Assembly (NCBI RefSeq): GCF_003013395.1
Contig: NZ_PXZM01000056.1
Coordinates: 1-38,629 of the forward strand
Source: Brevibacillus fortis
Lineage (GTDB): Bacteria > Bacillota > Bacilli > Brevibacillales > Brevibacillaceae
DNA length: 38,629 nt
Direction: 5' to 3'
The notes beneath the pieces are model-generated. The model saw only the letters and a program-made list of their open reading frames with translations, did not search any database and had not been told where the DNA came from. This document shows positions 24,320-31,957 of this stretch, piece by piece (the first letter of the stretch is position 1; every line of letters begins with the position of its first letter). The translations under genes were made by a program, and so were the position numbers.

Positions 24320-25504
24320 ATGAGAATCATCATTTACACCGGAAAAGGCGGAGTTGGGAAGACGAGTGTTGCGGCGGCAACGGCAGTCAAGCTGGCAAAG
24401 CAGGGAAAGAGGACGCTCGTACTCAGTACGGATGCCGCGCACAGTTTGGCAGATTCATTGGGGACTGTGATCGGACCAGACCCCGTACCAATCAGCGAAA
24501 ATTTATGGGGCCAGGAAGTAAACAGCTTGCGGGAAACGGAGCGCAACTGGGGGGCAGTTCAAGGATGGCTGACAACACTGCTCGACAAAGCACAGCTGAC
24601 AGATATTACAACGGAGGAGATGCTCGTTTTTCCCGGTATGGAAGAATTGTTCAGTTTGTTGCAGATCAAAGAGCATGCAATGAGTGGGCAGTTCGACGTC
24701 CTGGTAGTAGATTGTGCCCCAACCGGGGAAACACTTCGGCTGCTCAGTTATCCCAACGTATTGAATTGGTGGTTGGAGAAAATTTTCCCGACTGAGCGGA
24801 AGCTGATCAAACTCGTTCGCCCAGTGGCCAAGATTGTCAACAAAGTGGAGCTTCCTTCCGATCATGTGCTGGACAGCGTAGAGCAACTCGCACGAGGGCT
24901 GGAGGAAATGCAACGTATTGTTTTGGACCCGGAGATCACATCAGTGAGGATCGTCGTAAACCCAGAAAAAATGGTGCTTGCGGAAGCAAAGCGCTCGTTC
25001 ACGTACTTGAATCTGTTCGGGTTCAATACGGATGCCGTCATCGTGAATCGGGTGCTTCCGGATGAAGCGGGTGAGGGATTTTTTGCACATTGGCGAGAGC
25101 TGCAACGGAAGTATGAGAACGAAATCGTGGAAAACTTTCAGCCGCTGCCGATTTTAAAAGCACCGATGATGCCAAAAGAAGTGATTGGGCTTCCTGTTCT
25201 AGAAGAATTGGCTGATATCGTTTTTGGAACAGAAGACCCATCCGCCATGTTTTATCAGGGCAGAACGGAACAGATTCGGGAAGTGGACGGGGAACTGCAT
25301 TTGGAGTTGATGATTCCTTTTGTAGATAAAGCAGCCTTGGATTTAACGCAAACAGGGGATGAATTGACCGTAAATGCGGGTGATTACAAGCGAAAAGTCA
25401 TCTTGCCGCGAGTATTAATGGGACGACAGGTTACGGGAGCGAAATATGTGGAAGATCGGCTGATGATTCGTTTTAGCGCAAGGGAAGGGGCTGACCAGCG
25501 TTGA
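24320..25504 (+). CDS. ArsA/Get3-family ATPase with C-terminal HSP20-like domain
   Basis: A 394-residue single-core SIMIBI ATPase of the ArsA/TRC40 group. It has the deviant P-loop GKGGVGKTS (residues 8-16), STDAAHSLADSLG (switch I), VVDCAPTGETLRLLSYP (switch II) and VVNPEKMVLAEAKR (adenine region). Residues ~325-390 (GELHLELMIPFVDKAALDL ... RKVILPRVLMGRQVTGA) form an alpha-crystallin-like ArsA_HSP20 domain. There is essentially only the switch II cysteine, no metal-binding Cys set and no arsR/arsB/arsC neighbours, so arsenite efflux is unlikely; a protein-targeting or chaperone role is more plausible but unproven. Start ATG 24320 lies 8 nt after AAGGAGAG. Its stop overlaps the next gene's TTG start. 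Confidence 0.88.
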   Translation: MRIIIYTGKGGVGKTSVAAATAVKLAKQGKRTLVLSTDAAHSLADSLGTVIGPDPVPISENLWGQEVNSLRETERNWGAVQGWLTTLLDKAQLTDITTEEMLVFPGMEELFSLLQIKEHAMSGQFDVLVVDCAPTGETLRLLSYPNVLNWWLEKIFPTERKLIKLVRPVAKIVNKVELPSDHVLDSVEQLARGLEEMQRIVLDPEITSVRIVVNPEKMVLAEAKRSFTYLNLFGFNTDAVIVNRVLPDEAGEGFFAHWRELQRKYENEIVENFQPLPILKAPMMPKEVIGLPVLEELADIVFGTEDPSAMFYQGRTEQIREVDGELHLELMIPFVDKAALDLTQTGDELTVNAGDYKRKVILPRVLMGRQVTGAKYVEDRLMIRFSAREGADQR

Positions 25505-25695
25505 GGCGTACCGGATTGAATATCGTGCTGACGATTATCGGGAACATGGAACAGCACGGAACCGAGCGACATGTGAAAAATGCCTGCAAAGAATGGCTGC
25601 TCGCATCGCGGTCCGTGATAGATAGCGTGATCGATGCGTTACAGGATGAACAGGAGCGTCCGAGAGCTCACAAAATCAACATTTCCAAGGAATAG
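25501..25695 (+). CDS. Small unknown protein with I-x-I C-terminal tail
   Basis: A 64-residue hypothetical protein. TTG 25501 overlaps the preceding stop (TTGA), a classic translational-coupling arrangement, with AAGGGG about 10 nt upstream. An internal ATG at 25543 is the alternative start. Predicted to be one or two amphipathic helices (VKNACKEWLLASRSVIDSVIDALQ) followed by a polar linker and the tail RAHKINISKE. That tail matches the end of the MarR protein (RSIKINIEE). I do not recognise a family. Coupled to the ATPase gene, it may be a partner or substrate of it. Confidence 0.65.
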   Translation: MRRTGLNIVLTIIGNMEQHGTERHVKNACKEWLLASRSVIDSVIDALQDEQERPRAHKINISKE

Positions 25696-25720
25696 GCCAA
25701 TTTGAGAGGAGAGAAATGAC

Positions 25721-26071
25721 ATGGTAAGTGGGATCAAGCGCCAAATGGGTTTCACTCTCATACTGACAGGACTGCTGCATACAGTCGTCGGTCTCATTTT
25801 CTACGCAAAGCCGCTTCAGCAAATCGTCGCAAACGGCTTTTGGAATGCGGTAGGGCCGGAGGAAGATGCTGCTTTCTGGTTTATAATGTGGGGCTTCTTG
25901 CTGATTTTACTTGGCTATTTAGCAGATTGGCTGATGAAAAAGAAGGAGATGGAACCGCCAGCTGCCTTCGGGTGGACGATTCTTGCAATTTGTGTGGTCG
26001 GAGCGATTGCCATGCCTGTTTCGGGGTTCTGGCTCGGACTACCGCAGGCTGGCATCCTGCTGCGAAAATGA
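25721..26071 (+). CDS. Small membrane protein, DUF6463-like
   Basis: A 116-residue protein with four predicted membrane helices (GFTLILTGLLHTVVGLIFY, AFWFIMWGFLLILLGYLADW, FGWTILAICVVGAIAMPVSGFW and a hydrophobic C-terminal stretch). The HTVVG / GPEEDAAFWFIMWG pattern and length fit the DUF6463 family of unknown function. GAGAGGAG precedes ATG 25721, 25 nt after the small I-x-I protein gene, so it is probably the last gene of the MarR-controlled operon. Confidence 0.75.
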   Translation: MVSGIKRQMGFTLILTGLLHTVVGLIFYAKPLQQIVANGFWNAVGPEEDAAFWFIMWGFLLILLGYLADWLMKKKEMEPPAAFGWTILAICVVGAIAMPVSGFWLGLPQAGILLRK

Positions 26072-26215
26072 TGCAAGAAATTTGCGGATAGGTAGATGGT
26101 TCAGATAAAATGAATGTAACCATTTTCCATTCGCAGGGAGGATCTCCTTCGTCTGGATTTTTCAAAGGTTTCTTTTACCTGGGATTGTTTATAAAAGAAA
26201 GATGGGGATAACGAA

Positions 26216-26767
26216 ATGGAGCCAATACAAGACGTCCAAACCTTAATCAAAGAATCGCAAAAGACCAGAGTGAAATACTTGTTCTTTTGGGGACATACAC
26301 AAAAAGAGTCAGGCAGTATCGACAAATCGTGCTTTAGCCAATGGTATCCGGCGGCTTTTGTAGAGGACGGTATCACGTACCTGACTGCGGAGCATTACAT
26401 GATGGCGAAAAAGGCTGAGCTGTTCGGTGATCTTGCCGTCCGTGATGAAATACTCAGGAAAAGCCATCCAAAACAAGCGAAGGAATTGGGGCGAAAAGTT
26501 CATTCCTTTGACGAGGCGGTGTGGAATGCGAACAAGACGGCGATCGTCCGCCAGGCAAACCTATTAAAATTCAGCCAGCATGCCGATTTGCAAGCGTTCC
26601 TCTTGGACACAGGTGACCGCATTATTGTAGAAGCGAGTCCTTATGATCGGATATGGGGAATCGGGATGGCCCAGGATCATCCGCATGCGGAACAGCCTGA
26701 AAAGTGGCGGGGAGAAAACTTGCTCGGTTTTGCATTGATGGTAGTCAGGGAGCAGTTGCGTTCGTGA
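26216..26767 (+). CDS. NADAR family protein (YbiA-like)
   Basis: A 183-residue member of the NADAR/riboflavin-intermediate N-glycosidase superfamily. Signature elements: CFSQWYPAAFVEDGITYLTAEHYMMAKKAELFGD, LGRKVHSFDEAVWNANKTAIVRQAN, and EASPYDRIWGIGMAQDHPHA ... RGENLLGFALM. Known members hydrolyse N-glycosidic bonds of riboflavin intermediates or of ADP-ribosylated molecules. No riboflavin or DarT gene is nearby, so the substrate is open. The ribosome site is weak (GGGGAT). A strong terminator follows. Confidence 0.88.
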   Translation: MEPIQDVQTLIKESQKTRVKYLFFWGHTQKESGSIDKSCFSQWYPAAFVEDGITYLTAEHYMMAKKAELFGDLAVRDEILRKSHPKQAKELGRKVHSFDEAVWNANKTAIVRQANLLKFSQHADLQAFLLDTGDRIIVEASPYDRIWGIGMAQDHPHAEQPEKWRGENLLGFALMVVREQLRS

Positions 26768-26777
26768 TATTTACACG

Positions 26778-26820
26778 AAAAAGTGGTTGAGCAGACATTG
26801 CGCTGCTAACCACTTTTTTT
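26778..26820. terminator. Bidirectional Rho-independent terminator
   Basis: AAAAAGTGGTT and AACCACTTTTT arms with an inner GCAG/CTGC stem form a long hairpin between two convergent genes. It has a T-run on each strand and can stop both. Confidence 0.9.
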
Positions 26821-26821
26821 A

Positions 26822-27427
26822 TTACGGAACCGAAAACGCACTTTTTACCTGATCAAGTGACAGGACCATCTGCCCATACAGCTTGCCGTCCGGAGTTGCG
26901 GGGTCATACGGATTGGACTGAGGCAAGGAGGCAGCGTAGACGAGCCCATGTGTTTGTGCCAGTACTTCACCCAGCGGCGGTCCTTCCAATTTGGATAGAT
27001 GATTCCAATGCGGTACCGTCATGACAAAAATGGTGAGGAGTGAGGATTGATCATCCTTTCGCTGATTGGGAGCGAACATAAAATGGGCTTCGTATTTCGT
27101 CGGCACATCCAGCTTGCCCTCCAGTGGCTGTTGGCGAGGGGGACGCTTAGCAGTGGATGAGAACTCCTCCACGATGTAATTTCCTGTCCAAGAGGGAGGG
27201 ATGGCAAACGTAAATGTCTCGGTGATCGGGATCGGCACAGTGAACTGATTGTTTATGATTCGACCTTTGATCTCATCGGTTGTCGGTCTTTTGACTTCCC
27301 GCTCAGGGTCAGATGGAGCCGCTTGCTGTGGCGGTGGCGGTGGTACTGCTTGTGGACCTGGCAGCGAACAGGCGGAGAGCAGAAAAATGAGGATGAGTCC
27401 TACATAGAAGTACGTTGCTACTTTCAT
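26822..27427 (-). CDS. Uncharacterised lipoprotein
   Basis: A 201-residue exported lipoprotein: N-terminal hydrophobic stretch (YFYVGLILIFLLSAC) with an LSAC lipobox, then a proline-rich linker (PPPPPQQ) and a globular domain containing FTFAIPPSWTGNYIVEEF and LTIFVMTVPHWNHL. No family recognised. Start 27427 is preferred because AAGGAGGA lies 6 nt upstream; the extra nine codons back to 27454 span that site. Convergent with the NADAR gene. Confidence 0.8.
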   Translation of the reverse strand: MKVATYFYVGLILIFLLSACSLPGPQAVPPPPPQQAAPSDPEREVKRPTTDEIKGRIINNQFTVPIPITETFTFAIPPSWTGNYIVEEFSSTAKRPPRQQPLEGKLDVPTKYEAHFMFAPNQRKDDQSSLLTIFVMTVPHWNHLSKLEGPPLGEVLAQTHGLVYAASLPQSNPYDPATPDGKLYGQMVLSLDQVKSAFSVP

Positions 27428-27535
27428 CACGGTCCTCCTTGATGTATAAAACACTCCCGTTTATTCATTCCACGGTAGGAGGAAAACTATTCCATAGTCC
27501 TATCGTGAATATTTACTCAATAAAACTTATTTTTC

Positions 27536-27564
27536 TTGAATATCAGAAAATATATAATTATAAT
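27536..27564 (+). promoter_or_regulatory. Promoter of the amino-acid ABC transporter operon
   Basis: TTGAAT and TATAAT with a 17-nt spacer. The spacer contains TCAGAAAAT, which together with the flanking bases weakly resembles a CodY box. The surrounding 27490-27600 is very A+T-rich. Confidence 0.6.
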
Positions 27565-27640
27565 TTAAATCAGAAATCATTTCCGGTATTCGGAAAAAAT
27601 GATACGCAATTCATCCGGGAGATAAATGGGGGATAGCAGG

Positions 27641-28363
27641 ATGATTGAGGTTAAGCAACTTGTCAAATCTTTTGGCCCGTTAACCGTGTTGAAGGGCGTT
27701 ACGCTCACGGTGGAAGAAAAGGAAGTTGTCGTCTTGCTTGGAGCCAGTGGTTCAGGCAAAAGTACTTTGCTTCGATGTTTGAATTTTCTGGAATTTTACG
27801 ACAGCGGAGATATTCGAATCAGCGGTCAGCAGATTGATCCGCACAAGACGAATCTGAATCAGTTCCGCGCCGAGGTCGGCATGGTTTTTCAGCACTTCAA
27901 TCTGTTTCCGCACAAGACCGTTTTGGAAAACTTGATCGAGGCACCTGTTCACGTCAAAGGGATGAATGCAGCAGACGCAAAGCAATTGGCAATGGAACTT
28001 TTGAAAAAAGTGAATATGCAGGATAAGGCCGATGTCTACCCGGACATGCTCTCCGGTGGACAAAAGCAGCGGGTCGCTATTGCAAGAGCGCTCGCGATGA
28101 AGCCGAAAATCATGCTGTTTGATGAGCCTACCTCTGCTCTTGATCCCGAGCTCGTCGGTGAAGTGCTACAGGTTATGAAGCAGCTCGCCAAGGAAGGAAT
28201 GACGATGATCGTCGTGACGCATGAAATGGGCTTCGCTCGTGAAGTAGCGGATCGGGCCGTGTTCATGCACGATGGGCAAATTTTGGAGCAAGGACCGCCG
28301 AGTGAATTTTTTGAAAATCCGCAGCATGAGCGTACCAAGCAGTTCTTAGGTAGCATTCGTTAA
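27641..28363 (+). CDS. Polar amino acid ABC transporter ATP-binding protein
   Basis: GlnQ/HisP-type ATPase of 240 residues. Walker A GASGSGKST, Q-loop VFQHFNLFPHKTVLEN, signature LSGGQKQRVAIARAL, Walker B IMLFDEPTSALDPE and the switch His (VVTHEMGFAREVADR) are all present. It energises uptake through the binding protein and permease encoded next. Start 27641 (MIEVKQLVKSFG) gives the typical family N-terminus; ATG 27626 with GGGAG would add five residues. Confidence 0.95.
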   Translation: MIEVKQLVKSFGPLTVLKGVTLTVEEKEVVVLLGASGSGKSTLLRCLNFLEFYDSGDIRISGQQIDPHKTNLNQFRAEVGMVFQHFNLFPHKTVLENLIEAPVHVKGMNAADAKQLAMELLKKVNMQDKADVYPDMLSGGQKQRVAIARALAMKPKIMLFDEPTSALDPELVGEVLQVMKQLAKEGMTMIVVTHEMGFAREVADRAVFMHDGQILEQGPPSEFFENPQHERTKQFLGSIR

Positions 28364-28416
28364 AATCCGCTAAATCTAAATATAAATATAGAGATAAATA
28401 ACAGGGGGAATCACCA

Positions 28417-29229
28417 ATGAAAAAACGTGCTAAATGGTCCGGAATTTTGTTGTCTACTGTTCTAGTGGGTTCGTTGCTACTCTCTGCTTGTGGATCACAG
28501 GAGAGCGCACCGGCAGCAGGTGGACAAGCTTCTGGAGACGGAGGAAAGAAAGATTTTACGTACGCGATGAGTGGCGTGTACAAGCCGTTTAGCTTCAAGG
28601 AAAACGGTCAACTGACTGGCTTTGACGTAGAGATCGGACAAGCACTGGCAGAAAAAATGGGTATGAACGCAGTACCGATCACCAATCCATTCGAAACGAT
28701 CATCCCGGGTCTGGACGCAAAAAAATACGACGCTGTGATCGGAAGCTTGACGGTAACACCTGAACGTCAAAAAGCCGTTTTGTTCACCAATCCATACTAC
28801 CGTTCCGGATCACAAGTTTTCGTGCAAGAGGGCAATACCACGATCAAGACCAAAGAAGATTTGAAGGGCAAGAAGATCGGTGTAGTGAAAGCATCCAACT
28901 ACTTGGATTGGGCGAAAAAGCTGACTGATGAAGACAAGATCACTCAGTATGACAGCGATATTACAGCATTGCTCGACCTGCCGACAGGCCGTCTAGATGC
29001 AGTCATTACCGATCAGGTAGTAGGCTTGCGATTCATTAAAGAAGGCGGGGGCAAAGTGATTGACGTAGGCGAACCGCTCAGCTTTGACGAGCAAGCAATT
29101 GCTGTGCGCTTGGGTGACCAGGAGGCAGTGGAGCGGATCAACAAGGCATTGGACGAGATCGTCAAAGACGGCACGTATGAGAAGATCAGCCAAAAATGGT
29201 TTGGCCGCAATATCCTGCAAAAACAGTAA
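28417..29229 (+). CDS. Amino acid ABC transporter substrate-binding lipoprotein
   Basis: A family 3 extracellular solute-binding protein of 270 residues. It has a lipoprotein signal (GILLSTVLVGSLLLSACGS, Cys25 lipidated), then YKPFSFKENGQLTGFDVEIGQALAEKMG, a ligand-binding start typical of polar amino-acid binders, and KEDLKGKKIGVVKASNY, LPTGRLDAVITDQVVGL and KISQKWFGRN. Operon-internal, 53 nt after the ATPase gene; a hairpin follows the stop. The specific ligand is not readable from sequence; context suggests an amino acid handled by the downstream enzymes. Confidence 0.93.
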   Translation: MKKRAKWSGILLSTVLVGSLLLSACGSQESAPAAGGQASGDGGKKDFTYAMSGVYKPFSFKENGQLTGFDVEIGQALAEKMGMNAVPITNPFETIIPGLDAKKYDAVIGSLTVTPERQKAVLFTNPYYRSGSQVFVQEGNTTIKTKEDLKGKKIGVVKASNYLDWAKKLTDEDKITQYDSDITALLDLPTGRLDAVITDQVVGLRFIKEGGGKVIDVGEPLSFDEQAIAVRLGDQEAVERINKALDEIVKDGTYEKISQKWFGRNILQKQ

Positions 29230-29238
29230 GTGGGCAAC

Positions 29239-29268
29239 GGGGTGTCCGTGTTGGACGCCCCACTTTTA
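29239..29268 (+). terminator. Intra-operon hairpin between binding protein and permease genes
   Basis: GGGGTGTCC (29239-29247) pairs with GGACGCCCC (29253-29261), closely followed by TTTT. A partial terminator or 3' stabilising hairpin here would let the binding protein be made in excess over the permease. Confidence 0.6.
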
Positions 29269-29293
29269 ACGCTTCATGTGAGGAGGATTGCAC

Positions 29294-29983
29294 GTGGTTA
29301 TTGATATTTTTCTCTCCAGTTATCCCCTTTTTCTAAAAGCGACATGGCTCACGGTACAGTTGACGGCAGTTGCCTTGATGCTCGGGTGTGTAGTAGGTCT
29401 GGTCATTGCCTTTTTTCGGATATCCGATTCCAAAGTATTGAACTATATCGCACACACCTACATTACCGTCATTCGCGGAACGCCATTGATCGTGCAAATT
29501 TGTATCCTGTACTTCGGCTTGGCGAATATGGTCACGCTGTCGCAGTTTTGGGCAGGGGCTATCGCGCTGGCAGTTCATAATGGTGCGTATATTGCAGAAA
29601 TCTTCCGAGGCGCCATCCAGTCAATCGACCGTGGACAGATGGAGGCGTCCCGATCACTCGGCATGTCGTACCCGTTAGCCATGCGCAGAATCATTTTGCC
29701 GCAGGCGTTCCGTCGGGCGATCCCATCGCTTGGCAATCAGTTTATTATCGGGTTGAAGGATTCGTCGTTGGTCGCATACGTAGGGATGCAGGATTTATGG
29801 GGAACAGGTCTTGGTGAAGCAGCTTCCAATTACAAGCAGCTGGAGACGTACATGGTCGTCGGTTTGTACTATCTCGTGCTGATCATGATCTTCTCGTATT
29901 TCGTGAACAAGCTGGAAGCAAGGCTGGCCAGAGGAAAAGCCCCGAGTAAACAAACGAAAGATAATACGAGTGTCGCAGCGTAA
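29294..29983 (+). CDS. Amino acid ABC transporter permease
   Basis: HisM/GlnP-type permease of 229 residues with five to six membrane helices. It has the family EAA-loop motif (EASRSLGMSYPLAMRRIILPQAFRRAIP) and the TVIRGTPLIVQICILYFGL segment. GTG 29294 is preferred over TTG 29288 because GAGGAGG (29280-29286) is 7 nt upstream. The single permease gene implies a homodimeric membrane channel. Confidence 0.92.
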   Translation: MVIDIFLSSYPLFLKATWLTVQLTAVALMLGCVVGLVIAFFRISDSKVLNYIAHTYITVIRGTPLIVQICILYFGLANMVTLSQFWAGAIALAVHNGAYIAEIFRGAIQSIDRGQMEASRSLGMSYPLAMRRIILPQAFRRAIPSLGNQFIIGLKDSSLVAYVGMQDLWGTGLGEAASNYKQLETYMVVGLYYLVLIMIFSYFVNKLEARLARGKAPSKQTKDNTSVAA

Positions 29984-30010
29984 CTCTTTGTCATGGAGGA
30001 AGAAAAAAGG

Positions 30011-30742
30011 ATGGTTCAATCAGTCGAACGGGCGATGAAAATAATCAGGGTGCTGATATCAGACGAAAAATCTGCTTGGCCTATTTCGGAGCTAGCGAGT
30101 GCAACCGGTCTACCAATCAGCACGCTCCACCGTTTTCTCGAATCGATGATCCAGTTCGGATTGGTTGAGCAGGAACCAGTCACCAAGCATTACAAGCCGG
30201 GCTATACGTGGATGGAAATCGGTTTTATTTTGCATGAAAAGATGAACCTGCGTGGTGTGGCGAGACCGTTCATGGAGGAGCTGGCGAATGAAGTCGAGGA
30301 GAGTATCTTCCTCAACGTTTTGGCGGGTACGGATTCGATGCCGATCGAAAAAGTAGAAAGTCCACTGAAAATACGGATAGACGAGAACCTGGGGGAGCGG
30401 ATTCCTCTCACAATCGGCGCCCCCAGCAAAATCATTCTCGCGTATTTGAAGCAGGATGCGATCACAAAAGTCGTTTCAGCCCAGCTTGCGCCAGACAAGC
30501 AGCCGTCATTTTTTGAACAGCTGAGTGAAGCCAAGAAAAGTGGCTATGCGATCAGCTACGAGGAGAAGACGGAAGGCACCATGGCAGTCGCCGCTCCGAT
30601 CATCGGCTACGGAAATCAACTCGTCGGAGCGCTCTCGATCAATGCGCCATGCTTTCGGGTAACCGAAGATCGATTGCCCCTACTCATCAAAAAAGTGAAG
30701 CGTCAGGCCGCGACGATTTCGGCAAGAATCGGCGGAGCATAA
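30011..30742 (+). CDS. IclR family transcriptional regulator
   Basis: A 243-residue regulator. The N-terminal winged helix (VERAMKIIRVL, WPISELASATGLPISTLHRFLESM) is followed by the IclR effector domain (residues ~75-243), including GERIPLTIGAPSKIILAYL and TEGTMAVAAPIIGYGNQLVGALSI. Start ATG 30011 lies 11 nt after GGAGG (29995-29999); ATG 29993 sits directly on that site. It follows the transporter genes by 27 nt and precedes the catabolic genes, so it probably controls one or both in response to a small organic acid. Confidence 0.92.
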   Translation: MVQSVERAMKIIRVLISDEKSAWPISELASATGLPISTLHRFLESMIQFGLVEQEPVTKHYKPGYTWMEIGFILHEKMNLRGVARPFMEELANEVEESIFLNVLAGTDSMPIEKVESPLKIRIDENLGERIPLTIGAPSKIILAYLKQDAITKVVSAQLAPDKQPSFFEQLSEAKKSGYAISYEEKTEGTMAVAAPIIGYGNQLVGALSINAPCFRVTEDRLPLLIKKVKRQAATISARIGGA

Positions 30743-30789
30743 GCAAATCCTCCATTCCAGTATCTGTGGGTGGAGGGTTTGCTTTTTTT
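30742..30789 (+). terminator. Rho-independent terminator after the IclR gene
   Basis: GCAAATCCTCCA pairs with TGGAGGGTTTGC (one G.T pair) around a ~20-nt loop, followed by seven Ts. Confidence 0.88.
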
Positions 30790-30872
30790 AATATGAACCA
30801 TTGGATCTTTCAATTTTTTCGCCCTGAAAAACTGTGTTAGTGTGAAAGAAACAGTGGGGAGGGAAGATAGAC

Positions 30873-31922
30873 ATGTTTCCATTTCGCGTCATTAATCAGG
30901 AAACCACGGAAGATGTGCTGGATATGGCCAGCGTGATTGAAGTGGTCGAGCAAGCCTATCAAATGAAATCGAGTCAGCAGGCGACGTTGTTTCCGCTTAT
31001 TTTTCATGAGTTCGTAGAGGGTAGGGCCGACATGGATATCAAATCCGGTCATTTGCCCCAAGCGGATATATTTGGACTCAAGCTCGTCTCGTGGTTCGGT
31101 GACAATGACAAGAAAGGTCTGCCACAGTTAGTCGGAACTGTGATGGTATTGGACGGCCAAACCGGCGTACCACAGGGAATTTTGAGTGGAGAGCACATTA
31201 CTTGCATGCGTACGGGAGCCGCAGGTGGTATCGGTGCAAAATATTTGGCACGCCCTGAATCAGAGAACCTATTGATAGTAGGGACGGGGCACCAAGCTCC
31301 TTTTCAAATCATGGCGACTTTGATGACGATGAAGCAGATCAAGCGGGTGTACATTTGCAATCCGCGGTCCGCAGAAAAGGCGCAAAGCTTTGCCGCCCAA
31401 ATCAAAAATAAGTTGATAACCAAATTCGTCTCCAAGTATAAGGGAGAAGAGTACGAGCGGTATGCAAGCCGTTGTGACGTGGAGTTTATCGCGATGGATA
31501 ACCTCGAAGAAGCGACAAGGCAAGCAGACATCATCATTACGGCAACCCCTTCACGCGAACCGATGATCCAAGAGGAGTGGATGAAGCCGGGGACGCATAT
31601 CACCTGCATCGGGGCAGATATGGAAGGAAAACAGGAGATCGATGAACGGCTTTTTGTAAAAGCGCGCGTCTTTGTGGATGATATCGGGCAGGCAATACGC
31701 GTGGGAGAGACGAAGGTGGCTGTAAAAAAAGGGTTGATAGCAGAGAGCGATATTGAAGCGGAGATCGGCAATGTGATCCTCGGACTTTCAGGTGGAAGAC
31801 AGAGCACAGAGGAGATCACGATTTTTGATAGCACGGGTATCGCACTCCAGGATTTGCTGACGGCTAACCACATTTTGAAAGTAGCGGATAAGAGCGGCGT
31901 AGGCACGATTGTCGATCTGTAG
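30873..31922 (+). CDS. Ornithine cyclodeaminase / mu-crystallin family protein
   Basis: An NAD(P)-dependent enzyme of 349 residues. Visible are FGLKLVSWFGDND (catalytic Lys region), ITCMRTGAAGGIGAKYLARP, the Rossmann NLLIVGTGHQAP, DIIITATPSREP, HITCIGADMEGKQEI, VFVDDIGQAIRVGE (catalytic Asp region) and FDSTGIALQDLL. Family members deaminate ornithine to proline or reduce/oxidise cyclic imino acids; EutC of ectoine use is a relative. First gene of a new transcription unit after a terminator, with GGGGAGGG upstream. It stands next to an aminotransferase, which suggests amino/imino acid turnover. Exact substrate unknown. Confidence 0.9.
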   Translation: MFPFRVINQETTEDVLDMASVIEVVEQAYQMKSSQQATLFPLIFHEFVEGRADMDIKSGHLPQADIFGLKLVSWFGDNDKKGLPQLVGTVMVLDGQTGVPQGILSGEHITCMRTGAAGGIGAKYLARPESENLLIVGTGHQAPFQIMATLMTMKQIKRVYICNPRSAEKAQSFAAQIKNKLITKFVSKYKGEEYERYASRCDVEFIAMDNLEEATRQADIIITATPSREPMIQEEWMKPGTHITCIGADMEGKQEIDERLFVKARVFVDDIGQAIRVGETKVAVKKGLIAESDIEAEIGNVILGLSGGRQSTEEITIFDSTGIALQDLLTANHILKVADKSGVGTIVDL

Positions 31923-31957
31923 AAAAGAAAGCTAGAACATAAGGAGAGGGATGACCG

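Noticed and set aside
24320..25504. Annotation as an arsenical pump ATPase
   Set aside because: Only one core ATPase domain, essentially no cysteines for arsenite binding, and no arsenic resistance genes nearby.
26093..26125. Terminator after the DUF6463-like gene (ATGGTT...AACCAT then TTTT)
   Set aside because: Stem is only 6 bp of A/T-rich pairs with a ~16-nt loop and a 4-T tail; too weak to call.
27428..27640. Possible riboswitch or T-box leader before the amino-acid transporter
   Set aside because: The A+T-rich leader lacks a conserved T-box sequence, specifier loop or terminator/antiterminator pair; only a promoter is visible.
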